Below, in pieces: positions 24,618 to 32,470 of a stretch of 36,246 bases of DNA (positions within the stretch are counted from its first letter, which is position 1; every line of letters starts with the position of its first letter). Source of the stretch: an uncultured Prevotellaceae bacterium (GTDB lineage: Bacteria; Bacteroidota; Bacteroidia; Bacteroidales; Bacteroidaceae); the NCBI GenBank assembly GCA_902794405.1, contig CADBHI010000021.1:1-36246 (forward strand), written 5' to 3'. The translations under genes were made by a program, and so were the position numbers. The notes below the pieces were generated by a model. That model worked only from the letters and a program-made list of their open reading frames with translations. It was not told where the DNA came from and did not search any database.

Positions 24618-27392
24618 TTATCGGATAATGACCTTCTGGCCGCCTACGATGTAGAGACCCTTGGCCAGACCTTTGGTCGTAGGTCCTACATACTGACCCT
24701 GCAGGTTGTAAACGCCGGCAGGAGCTTCGCTGTTGTCTGCTGCGATGCCATTGATGGCGGTAGGATCAGCGGTGCCGTAGTAGTAGAGGTGGAAGTAGTT
24801 GATGAACGGCATCTGACCACCACGCTTGGGCAGCTCCATGCGGAAGCCAATCTTGATGTTGCCTTCCTTCTCGAGGGTGAAGGGCACTAAGCTGTTGAAG
24901 TGTCCGCTCTGCTTGAGCATGTAGTCGATGAGTGTGCCGTTGCCGTGACGATAGTCCCAGTCGTTGGTCATCTCCATCATGCTTTCCAGTGTCAGGCCCT
25001 TGGCCTCGTCCTCATAGAAGAAGGGATGTACGTCTGCCTCCTGGTCGTTAGCAAAGACCTTGCAGTAAGTCATGTTGCTGGGCAGGTTCTCGGCGGTATA
25101 AGCCGTTGTGGCGTAAGTCATGTCGACACGGATAGCGGCATTCACGTCGAGCACGTAGTTACCGGCAGGCATATTGCTGAGCTCCTGATAGAACTCCTGT
25201 GTGAGCTCCATTGTGGTAGAGCTACCATACCACCAGTATGCACAATCGGTACCACTGGGCAGCTCTGAACCTTCAGCAGCAGTCCAGCCTGTGGTAGCTT
25301 CCACGTCAAAGTCGGCGTTGACAATGAATGAAGTGAAGTCGAACGACTTGCCGGCCTTGGGCGATACGCCGCTGCTGTAGAACTTCACTAAGTTGTCGCT
25401 CAGTTCCTTGATGAGCTGGGCAATATATTCCTTGGTGACGATGGCCTCGTCGCCAGGATTCTCCAGTACATACTGGGCTTCGCCTAAGGTCCAGCCGAGG
25501 TCGGTGTCTTCAACCACCACGCCGTTCAGATCAACCTCTTCGATAGCCTTCTTGGTGTTGGCAACGGCTTCGGTCAGCTCTTCCAGGCTCTCGCCCAGCA
25601 CAGCCTTTGTACGGTCGGCAATGTACTTGTCCTTATCGCCTACCAGTTGCAGTTCCACCTCGTCCCAGGCAATCCAGTTGGCGTCGGTGTTCTCGTCGAT
25701 ATAGAGTCCGAAGGTTAGTTCGCCGCCAGCTTCCTTCTTGTCGAAGCCGAGGGTGTAAACCTTGGCAATGCCGTTTTCAGTCTGCACGGCCACTTCCTGA
25801 TCTTGGAACTTCAGCGTGACGCCGCTGACCTTCAGGCCAGCCTGATCCTGACGGGTAGCCAGGGCAGCAGCCTTCAGCACGTAGTAGCCAGCGGGCAGCT
25901 CCTGCCCGTCGGGCAGAGCATTGACGGTCTGGGTAGCATAGTTGGTCTTGCCGTAGTTGGTGTTGTTGACCCAGCACTCCATGAACGGTGTGCTGAAGTT
26001 GGTAACAGAACCTGAAGTGTTGATATGCAAGTCGGGGTTGGCACCCTCAGCAAGGATAGTCCAGCCTGCGGTAGATGACATGTCGCCGTTGGTGATGACA
26101 TTGGCAGGATTAGCATAGCTGGCGTTCAGTACACGGAACGAGCTCTCAGCCTTATTCAGTTCGGCCAGGGCAGTGTCAGTCAGAGCGGCTCCGCCTTCAG
26201 CGTCGGCTGTATAGTCAGAGGCAGCGGTGGCCAACTGTGTCTTGGCAGCGTTGATGGCCTCCTGGAATTTGTCAGCACCGTTCGTCATGCCGCCAGCAAT
26301 AAAGGCTTCAGCCTCGTCGATGGCAGTCTTTAGGGCTGCGTAGTGGCTGTTGTAGCCGTTGAAGGTGGACAGTTCGGTGTCGACGTTGGTTTTGGCCTCT
26401 GTCAGTTCATCAAGTGTGGCAGCGTCGGTCAGAGCGTTTGCAGCGTCTACGGCAGCCTTCAGCTCAGCCTTGTAGAAGGGCGCATTCTCGTCGGCCAGTG
26501 CTTCGTTGGCAGCCTTCACAGATGCTGCCAGTGCCTCCTTGGCGGCGGCAATCTTCTCAACGTTGACGATGTTGTTATAAGCTTCGGGGTCGCCGATATA
26601 GAAAAGGGTCACGTTATCCCAGCCGAGCCAGTTGATGTTGATCTCCTTGAAACGGAAGCCGATGGTAGGCTCCTCACCCTCCTTCACATCGAAGTCGACA
26701 CTGAAAGCAGCAGCATTAGTGCCACCGCCAATGTCGGTCAAGCCAATCTCGCGAACCACGTCGTTGGCGTAGAGCTCGATGCCCGTAGCGTCCTCCAGGA
26801 CACCTTCCGTACGCTGGTTGTTGGCGAAGATGTCAGCGGTCAGACGGTAGTGACCAGCTGGCAGACCCTTGACAGCCTGAGAAATGTCGCCAGTGCCGTT
26901 GATGTTGCCTACGCTGGTGTTGGCCCACTGCTCTACGAAGTCGGTGATGACATAGATAACGTCCTCACTCTCGCTGGAACGGGTGGTGGCGTAGCTGACA
27001 GAGCGACGGTTCTGCTTGAAGTTCTTGACAGTCCACGACGTGATAGCCGTAGCGTTGTTTCCGTCCTTGTTGAAGCTGGGGTTCTGGATCTTCTCGGTAG
27101 CGTCAGCATGAGGGTTGCCATAGACAAACTCGTCGATGGCAGCCTGAAGGGCCTTCAGAGCCTCGCGTGCCTCTTCGTTGCTGGCCAGTGTGGCGATGCT
27201 GCCTTCTGCCGTGTCAATGGCTTTCTGCAGGGCATCCTGACCGGTGGTGTAGTGGCTGTCGGCCACAATGAACTTCGCATCCTCGATGACAGAGGAAAGC
27301 GTCTTGGTGAAGACAGGGCTGTCTTCGTTCTGGGCATTGGCACCTGCAAAGGTAAAGAGTGCCATAGCCATGCAAAGTAATGTTTTCTTCAT
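24618..27392 (-). CDS. Second large secreted modular protein with three beta-sandwich repeats
   Basis: This encodes 924 residues from the ATG at 27392. The frame stays open 15 codons further upstream, but that start would overlap the promoter, and MKKTLLCMAMALFTFAGANAQ is a clean signal peptide. Three modules start with NPSF..., TNGDMSS and VNADFD near residues 103, 432 and 692. Each has an 'LPAGxYxLxxxA' strand in the middle, and they end with WDNVTLFYIG, WDEVELQLVG and FHLYYYG near 257, 576 and 866. Ala/Glu/Leu-rich helical spacers (265-425 and 590-680) resemble FIVAR linkers. The C-terminus (AGVYNLQGQYVG...KGLYIVGGQKVIIR) is the short exported-protein tail typical of Prevotella. The design matches the 398-4066 protein, though the sequences are clearly diverged. 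Probable extracellular binding or adhesion role; no enzyme motif; function unknown. Confidence 0.84.
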   Translation of the reverse strand: MKKTLLCMAMALFTFAGANAQNEDSPVFTKTLSSVIEDAKFIVADSHYTTGQDALQKAIDTAEGSIATLASNEEAREALKALQAAIDEFVYGNPHADATEKIQNPSFNKDGNNATAITSWTVKNFKQNRRSVSYATTRSSESEDVIYVITDFVEQWANTSVGNINGTGDISQAVKGLPAGHYRLTADIFANNQRTEGVLEDATGIELYANDVVREIGLTDIGGGTNAAAFSVDFDVKEGEEPTIGFRFKEININWLGWDNVTLFYIGDPEAYNNIVNVEKIAAAKEALAASVKAANEALADENAPFYKAELKAAVDAANALTDAATLDELTEAKTNVDTELSTFNGYNSHYAALKTAIDEAEAFIAGGMTNGADKFQEAINAAKTQLATAASDYTADAEGGAALTDTALAELNKAESSFRVLNASYANPANVITNGDMSSTAGWTILAEGANPDLHINTSGSVTNFSTPFMECWVNNTNYGKTNYATQTVNALPDGQELPAGYYVLKAAALATRQDQAGLKVSGVTLKFQDQEVAVQTENGIAKVYTLGFDKKEAGGELTFGLYIDENTDANWIAWDEVELQLVGDKDKYIADRTKAVLGESLEELTEAVANTKKAIEEVDLNGVVVEDTDLGWTLGEAQYVLENPGDEAIVTKEYIAQLIKELSDNLVKFYSSGVSPKAGKSFDFTSFIVNADFDVEATTGWTAAEGSELPSGTDCAYWWYGSSTTMELTQEFYQELSNMPAGNYVLDVNAAIRVDMTYATTAYTAENLPSNMTYCKVFANDQEADVHPFFYEDEAKGLTLESMMEMTNDWDYRHGNGTLIDYMLKQSGHFNSLVPFTLEKEGNIKIGFRMELPKRGGQMPFINYFHLYYYGTADPTAINGIAADNSEAPAGVYNLQGQYVGPTTKGLAKGLYIVGGQKVIIR

Positions 27393-27433
27393 AAGCAATA
27401 ATATAATTTGTTGATTAAGTTGCAGTTTTGGTT

Positions 27434-27465
27434 GCAAAGGTAATCATTTTCCTCTAAACTGCAAT
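27434..27465 (-). promoter_or_regulatory. Promoter of the 24618-27392 gene
   Basis: On the - strand, a -33-like ATTG (27465-27462) and a -7 TACCTTTG (27442-27435, followed by C) are 19 bp apart. The start site would be near 27428, with a leader of about 36 nt. The -33 element lies within the inverted repeat at 27451-27470. Confidence 0.75.
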
Positions 27466-27470
27466 AGAGG
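27451..27470. repeat. 20-bp inverted repeat over the -33 region
   Basis: CCTCTA and TAGAGG flank the 8-nt centre AACTGCAA. It overlaps the -33 box of the 24618-27392 gene and lies 50 nt beyond the stop of the chromate-transporter unit. No T-run follows on either strand, so an operator is more likely than a terminator. Confidence 0.55.
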
Positions 27471-27519
27471 AAAAGGGAAAAATCAAATATTGAAGTATTT
27501 TGTCCAAATTCTTATGTTG

Positions 27520-28095
27520 CTAATAGAGCAACAGCAACCCCGCAAAGGCTGCGTAGCAGATCATGCGGATGGGGTTGATTTTCAGGTAGCCAGTACCGAA
27601 GGCGGTGGCTGCGAAAAGGGCAACGCTGATAAGGAACTGCCAGGGATTCTCCATCGGCGTGGAGAAGTTTTCGCGGTTGCAGAGCAGTAACGTTGCGGCA
27701 GCAAGGAGTCCTATGACGGCAGGCCGCAAGCCCGTAAAGATGGAACGTACGGTGCGCGTTTTCATGTACTTCATGAACATGCGGCTGATCAGAATCATCA
27801 GGATGAGTGACGGCAGCACCAGTGCAAAGGTGGCGGTGGCCGAACCGAGGATGCCCATGATGTGGCCATAGCCGGCGTTGTGGATGGCGGTGTAGCCGCA
27901 GTAGGTGGCGCTATTGATACCGATGGGGCCAGGGGTCATCTGCGAGATAGCCACGATGTCGGTGAACTCGGCCGTTGACAGCCAGTGGGCACGCTCCACC
28001 GTCTCGTGCTGGATGAGCGACAGCATGCCGTAGCCTCCGCCAAAGCCGAAGAGGCCAATCTTGAAGAAGGTGATGAAAAGGTCGAAGAATATCAT
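27520..28095 (-). CDS. Chromate transporter (CHR) family protein, half-size, second of a pair
   Basis: This encodes 191 residues with one CHR domain. Hallmarks are FFKIGLFGFGGGYGMLSLI near the N-terminus and DIVAISQMTPGPIGINSATYCGY (about residues 46-68, with the PGP motif). Several transmembrane segments follow to a hydrophobic C-terminus (AAFAGLLLLY). Short CHR proteins work as pairs of homologous halves in the inner membrane; family members export chromate with sulfate-like transport chemistry, but many have other or unknown anions. The start overlaps the stop of the upstream half by ATGA (28092-28095), so translation is coupled. The substrate in this organism is an inference from family only. 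Confidence 0.92.
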   Translation of the reverse strand: MIFFDLFITFFKIGLFGFGGGYGMLSLIQHETVERAHWLSTAEFTDIVAISQMTPGPIGINSATYCGYTAIHNAGYGHIMGILGSATATFALVLPSLILMILISRMFMKYMKTRTVRSIFTGLRPAVIGLLAAATLLLCNRENFSTPMENPWQFLISVALFAATAFGTGYLKINPIRMICYAAFAGLLLLY

Positions 28096-28709
28096 AGCGA
28101 AGCCCCCCCTACGGCCCCCGAGGGGGCTTCTTTAGTTTTTCTTTCGGGCTTGCCTGCCATTGTGCCCCCCTCGGGGGGAGAAGGGGGGGCTACTATCCCC
28201 CAAACGTAGCCGGCGAACGCCGCTATTATAATAATATAAATAGGTGAAACACCGAGCAACCAGATAGCTAATGCCGAGACAATGGGAATCCAGCAGTTAG
28301 TCCAGCCGATCTTGGCCTGCTGGGCCATACGGAACGTTGGTACCGCGATGAGGGCAACGACGGCAGGACGTATGCCGCGGAACATGGCGGCAATGACTTT
28401 GTTCTCCTTGAAGGCAGCAAAGAAGATGGCAATGGCGAGGATAATCAGAAAAGAGGGTAGGGCGGTGCCGAAAGCCGTAGCCACAGCACCCTTTACCTTC
28501 CGCAGCTTGTAGCCGATGAAGATGGCGATGTTGATGGCAAACACCCCCGGACAGCTCTGGGCGATGGCGATGAGGTCGAGTAGTTCCTCTTTCGATGCCC
28601 ACTGCTTCTTGTTCACCACCTCTTCCTCTATCAAAGGTATCATGGCATATCCACCACCGAGGGTGAATATGCCAATCTTAAAGAAGGTGGTAAAGAGGCT
28701 CTTATACAT
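28092..28709 (-). CDS. Chromate transporter (CHR) family protein, half-size, first of a pair
   Basis: This encodes 205 residues. The CHR domain shows FFKIGIFTLGGGYAMIPLIEEEVV and DLIAIAQSCPGVFAINIAIFIGY (PGV where the partner has PGP), then membrane segments up to about residue 170 (IYIIIIAAFAGYVWGIVA). The last 30 or so residues (PPSPPEGG...APSGAVGGASL) are Pro/Gly-rich, hydrophilic and unlike a CHR end. They are encoded by the palindromic element at 28101-28191. The start ATG lies inside the purL stop region (8-bp overlap), and the stop overlaps the start of the second half. The pair probably forms a heterodimeric transporter. Confidence 0.92.
   Translation of the reverse strand: MYKSLFTTFFKIGIFTLGGGYAMIPLIEEEVVNKKQWASKEELLDLIAIAQSCPGVFAINIAIFIGYKLRKVKGAVATAFGTALPSFLIILAIAIFFAAFKENKVIAAMFRGIRPAVVALIAVPTFRMAQQAKIGWTNCWIPIVSALAIWLLGVSPIYIIIIAAFAGYVWGIVAPPSPPEGGTMAGKPERKTKEAPSGAVGGASL
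28101..28191. mobile_element. MITE/REP-like 91-bp palindromic element inside a coding sequence
   Basis: Perfect 10-bp terminal inverted repeats, AGCCCCCCCT at 28101-28110 and its complement at 28182-28191, bound a 91-bp segment. Inside are two further G/C palindromes, GCCCCC-GA-GGGGGC (28114-28127) and CCCCCC-TC-GGGGGG (28165-28178). The element supplies the last ~30 codons of the first chromate-transporter gene without a stop. No clear target-site duplication is visible at the borders. Its composition differs sharply from its surroundings. Assignment as a mobile miniature element is an inference from structure. Confidence 0.6.
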
Positions 28710-31700
28710 GAGCCTCTACCCATTTACGTGCATTCACAAATGCCTCGATCCACGGCGTTACCTCATCCTGACGACGGTTGAGGGGATACCACGCGTTCTG
28801 CCAGGGGAACACGGCGCGCTCCAAGTGAGGCATCATGCAGAGATGACGACCATCGGCAGAGCAGATACCGGCCACGTCGTAGTCGGAACCGTTGGGGTTG
28901 GCGGGATAACCGTGATAGTTGTACTTCGCAATCACGTTGTATGCGCTCTCGGCCTCGGGCAATGAGAACTTACCCTCTCCGTGAGCTACCCAAAGGCCAA
29001 GCTTGTTGCCGCTCAGTGAGCCGAACATCACGCTGTTGTTCTGAGGAATGCTCAAGCTGATGAACTCGCTCTCGAACTTGTGAGAGTCGTTGTGTAGCAT
29101 CTTGGCTCCCTTGGCACCGGTGAGGCCGAGTTCGACCATCAGCTGGCAGCCGTTGCAGATACCTAATGAAAGGGTGTCTTTGCGGGCATAGAACTTGTCA
29201 AGTGCCTCCTTAGCCTTCGGGTTGAAGAGGAAGGCACCGGCCCAACCCTTGGCAGAGCCGAGTACGTCGGAATTGGAGAAACCACCGCAGAACACAATCA
29301 TGTTGATGTCCTCGAGCGTCTCGCGGCCTGTAATCAGGTCGGTCATCATTACGTCCTTCACGTCGAAGCCAGCGAGGTAGAGGCAATAAGCCATCTCACG
29401 CTCACCGTTGGTGCCCTTCTCACGGATGATGGCAGCCTTGGGTGTTGTGTCTGTTGCTGTGCCACAGCAACCTACTGAACGGCGGGGATTCAGACCATAG
29501 CTGGCGAGTGTACCCTTGAAGTCCTTATTGAACTTCATCTCTAAAGGCTGCTGCTTGTAGTTCTCAAAGCGCTCCTTGGCCTTGCCGTTGAAGCTCTGCT
29601 TGCGGTCGAGGAGGTAAGAAGTCTTGTACCAAACATCGCGCAGGGCGTCGATGTCGAAGGTTTTCTCGTTGTCGCCTGCCTTCACCACGATGCTACGGCT
29701 GTTTTCTACAGGATAACCAATCTTGGCAAAGCCAACGCCCATCTCCTCCATGAAGTCCTTGAACTCCTGCTTGTGCTCGTCGCTCACTTCGATGACGACG
29801 CCAGGGTTCTCAGCAAAGAGAGCCTTCACTACGTCGCCATCCTGACAGATGTCATGCAGGTTGATGTGCATACCGCCCTTAGTGTTGGCAAAGCACATCT
29901 CGAGCAGGGTAGTGATGAGACCACCGGCTGAGATGTCGTGACCGGCCAGTATCCAGCCCTTCTCAATGAGCTGCTGAATGGCGTTGAAAGCATCGGCAAA
30001 GTACTCTGCGTTCTTCACCGTAGGTACATCGTCGCCCACCTTGCCTAACGACTGGGCAAAGGCGGAGCCGCCGAGGCGCTGCTCGTCGAACGAGAAGTCG
30101 ATATGGTAGATGGAGGCATTCTTATCGTTGATTAACACAGGGCTGACCACCTTCTTGATGTCGCTGACTTCACCACCAGCACTGACGATGACCGTTCCTG
30201 GAGAGATAATCTTCTCGCCGTTGGGATACTGCTGAGAGAGTGACAGCGAGTCCTTGCCAGTGGGCACGTTGATGTGCAGGTCACAGCAGAAGTCGCTCAG
30301 CGCTTTCACACCAGCATACAGACGGGCATCCTCACCCTCCTGACTGCGGCAGGGCCACATCCAGTTGGCGCTGAGGCTGACACTGTCGAGACCCTCGCTG
30401 AGGGGAGCCCACACGATGTTTGTCAGGGCTTCGGCCACAGAAAGTACAGAACCGGCAGCGGGATCGGCCAGACCTGCCTGTGGGGCATGACCCAAGGCGG
30501 TGGCGATACCCTTTACGCCACGGTAGTCGAGGGCGACGACACCACAGTCGCTCAACGGCAACTGTATCTCACCCTGACACTGCTGACGGGCAATCTTACC
30601 TGTCACCGAGCGGTCGACCTTGTTGGTCAACCAGTCCTTACAAGCCACAGCCTCCAACTGGAGCACACGGTCGAGGTATTCGTTAATCTTATCCTGACTG
30701 TAGGTGACGTCAGCATAGTGACGTTCTACAGTATTATCCTTCATAATAGTCTTCGGTGAGTGACCGAACATCTGTGCCACGTCAAGGTCGAATGGCTTCA
30801 CGCCGTCACCCTGCTTGAACGAGAAGTGGGCATCGCCGGTAGTCTCACCAACCACGTACAGCGGGGCACGCTCACGTTCGGCAATCTTACGGACGTGCTC
30901 AATATGTTTCTCGTCGATGAGCAGACCCATGCGCTCCTGACTCTCGTTGGCAATGATTTCCTTCGACGAAAGCGTCTGGTCGCCAATAGGCAGCTTGGTC
31001 ATGTCAATCTCGCCACCGCACTCCTCAACGAGTTCCGACAAGCAGTTCAGGTGACCGGCAGAACCGTGGTCATGGATAGAGACCACAGGGTTCACATCCT
31101 CCTCGCAGAGGGCACGAACCAGATTGTAGGCACGCTTCTGCATCTCAGGGTTGGCACGCTGCACAGCGTTCAGCTCGATGCCGTTGCTATAGCGACCTGT
31201 ATCAACCGATGACACAGAACCGCCTCCCAAGCCGATGCGGTAGTTATCACCACCAACGACGACAACCTTGTTGCCTGGCTGCGGTTTCTTCTTCAGACAG
31301 TCGCGCTTGGTGCCGTAACCCACACCACCGGCCAGCATGATGACCTTGTCGTAGGCATACTTCTCCTTGCCCTCCTGATGCTCGAAGGTCAGCACTGAAC
31401 CACAAATCAGCGGCTGACCGAACTTGTTACCGAAGTCGGAGGCACCGTTAGAAGCTTTTGTCAGAATCTGCTGTGGCGTCTGGTACAACCACTGACGCAC
31501 GGGCAGAATGCCCTCCCAGTCGCGGGCTGCTCCATTATCATCGTGCAGACGGGGATAGGCCGTCATATAAACTGCTGTTCCAGCGATAGGCCATGAACCG
31601 ACACCACCTCCCATACGGTCGCGGATTTCACCACCTGTACCCGTAGCAGCACCGTTGAATGGCTCTACGGTGGTGGGGAAGTTATGCGTCTCAGCCTTCA

Positions 31701-32430
31701 GCGAAATGACGCTTTCGATATCCTTCACCTGGAAGTAGTCACTCGTGGACTGATCCTTCGGCGCAAACTGCTCCACGATGGGGCCTTGTGCGAAGGCCAC
31801 ATTGTCCTTATAGGCAGAGAGAATCTTGTTGGGGTTCTCCTGCGTGGTCTTCTTGATCATGGCGAAGAGCGAACTCTCCATCTCCTTGCCGTCGATAATG
31901 AAGGTACCGCCGAAAATCTTGTGGCGGCAGTGCTCGGAGTTAATCTGGGCGAAGCCAAAGATTTCGCTGTCGGTCAGCGGACGGCCGTTCTGCTTCTCGA
32001 TTCCATGTAGGTATTCAATCTCCTCGGGTGAGAGTGCCAGACCCTCCTGTTCGTTGTATTCCTCCAGGTTGTCCACATACTTGATGGGCTCCGGCTTGAT
32101 GTTAATAGTAAAAATGGTCTGATCGATGCCCTTATACATGCGCTGCAGCATAGGGTCATGGTCGGCATCTTCACTGGCCACGGGGAAGTACTCCTCAATA
32201 CGCTTGATGTCGCTGATGCCCATGTTCTGGGTAATCTCCACGGCGTTGGTCGACCATGGGGTCACCATCTCGCGGCGCGGGCCGATGAAGAAGCCCTCCA
32301 TCTTGTCAACGTTCACCAGCTCAGCCTCGCCATACAGCCAGCAGAGCTCTTTGATCTCATCCTGCGTGAGCTGCCGGCTGGTCTCAGTGGCAATCACGCT
32401 GTTCTGTGGGGTTTTGAAAAAGAGAATCAT
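28702..32430 (-). CDS. purL: Phosphoribosylformylglycinamidine synthase, large single-chain form
   Basis: This encodes 1242 residues, the size of the fused PurL (FGAR amidotransferase) of Gram-negative bacteria. It converts FGAR, glutamine and ATP to FGAM in de novo purine synthesis in the cytoplasm. An N-terminal PurS-like domain (about 1-150) and linker precede the synthetase half: FAQINSEHCRHKIFGG near 165, KAETHNFPTTVEPFNGAATGTGGEIRD near 245, and HDHGSAGHLNCLSELVEECGG near 455. The C-terminal glutaminase has the nucleophile elbow GICNGCQ with Cys1092, and later WVAHGEGKF and MMPHLERAVFPW supplying His and Glu. It starts 40 bp after the M1 peptidase gene and overlaps the next gene by 8 bp, so all four genes may share one transcript. 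I saw no own promoter in the 40-bp gap. Confidence 0.97.
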   Translation of the reverse strand: MILFFKTPQNSVIATETSRQLTQDEIKELCWLYGEAELVNVDKMEGFFIGPRREMVTPWSTNAVEITQNMGISDIKRIEEYFPVASEDADHDPMLQRMYKGIDQTIFTINIKPEPIKYVDNLEEYNEQEGLALSPEEIEYLHGIEKQNGRPLTDSEIFGFAQINSEHCRHKIFGGTFIIDGKEMESSLFAMIKKTTQENPNKILSAYKDNVAFAQGPIVEQFAPKDQSTSDYFQVKDIESVISLKAETHNFPTTVEPFNGAATGTGGEIRDRMGGGVGSWPIAGTAVYMTAYPRLHDDNGAARDWEGILPVRQWLYQTPQQILTKASNGASDFGNKFGQPLICGSVLTFEHQEGKEKYAYDKVIMLAGGVGYGTKRDCLKKKPQPGNKVVVVGGDNYRIGLGGGSVSSVDTGRYSNGIELNAVQRANPEMQKRAYNLVRALCEEDVNPVVSIHDHGSAGHLNCLSELVEECGGEIDMTKLPIGDQTLSSKEIIANESQERMGLLIDEKHIEHVRKIAERERAPLYVVGETTGDAHFSFKQGDGVKPFDLDVAQMFGHSPKTIMKDNTVERHYADVTYSQDKINEYLDRVLQLEAVACKDWLTNKVDRSVTGKIARQQCQGEIQLPLSDCGVVALDYRGVKGIATALGHAPQAGLADPAAGSVLSVAEALTNIVWAPLSEGLDSVSLSANWMWPCRSQEGEDARLYAGVKALSDFCCDLHINVPTGKDSLSLSQQYPNGEKIISPGTVIVSAGGEVSDIKKVVSPVLINDKNASIYHIDFSFDEQRLGGSAFAQSLGKVGDDVPTVKNAEYFADAFNAIQQLIEKGWILAGHDISAGGLITTLLEMCFANTKGGMHINLHDICQDGDVVKALFAENPGVVIEVSDEHKQEFKDFMEEMGVGFAKIGYPVENSRSIVVKAGDNEKTFDIDALRDVWYKTSYLLDRKQSFNGKAKERFENYKQQPLEMKFNKDFKGTLASYGLNPRRSVGCCGTATDTTPKAAIIREKGTNGEREMAYCLYLAGFDVKDVMMTDLITGRETLEDINMIVFCGGFSNSDVLGSAKGWAGAFLFNPKAKEALDKFYARKDTLSLGICNGCQLMVELGLTGAKGAKMLHNDSHKFESEFISLSIPQNNSVMFGSLSGNKLGLWVAHGEGKFSLPEAESAYNVIAKYNYHGYPANPNGSDYDVAGICSADGRHLCMMPHLERAVFPWQNAWYPLNRRQDEVTPWIEAFVNARKWVEAHV

Positions 32431-32470
32431 TGTCTTTTGTATTTATTTAATTATTGTAATGCAAGGGAAT

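Noticed and set aside
26343-27380. 345-codon open frame antisense to the second modular protein
   Set aside because: It mirrors the Ala/Glu/Asp-rich codons of the real gene on the other strand, has no recognisable domain and no promoter. The - strand gene has signal peptide, repeats, promoter and terminator.
27393-27437. 15-codon upstream start of the second modular protein
   Set aside because: It would begin within the -7 box and disrupt the signal peptide architecture.
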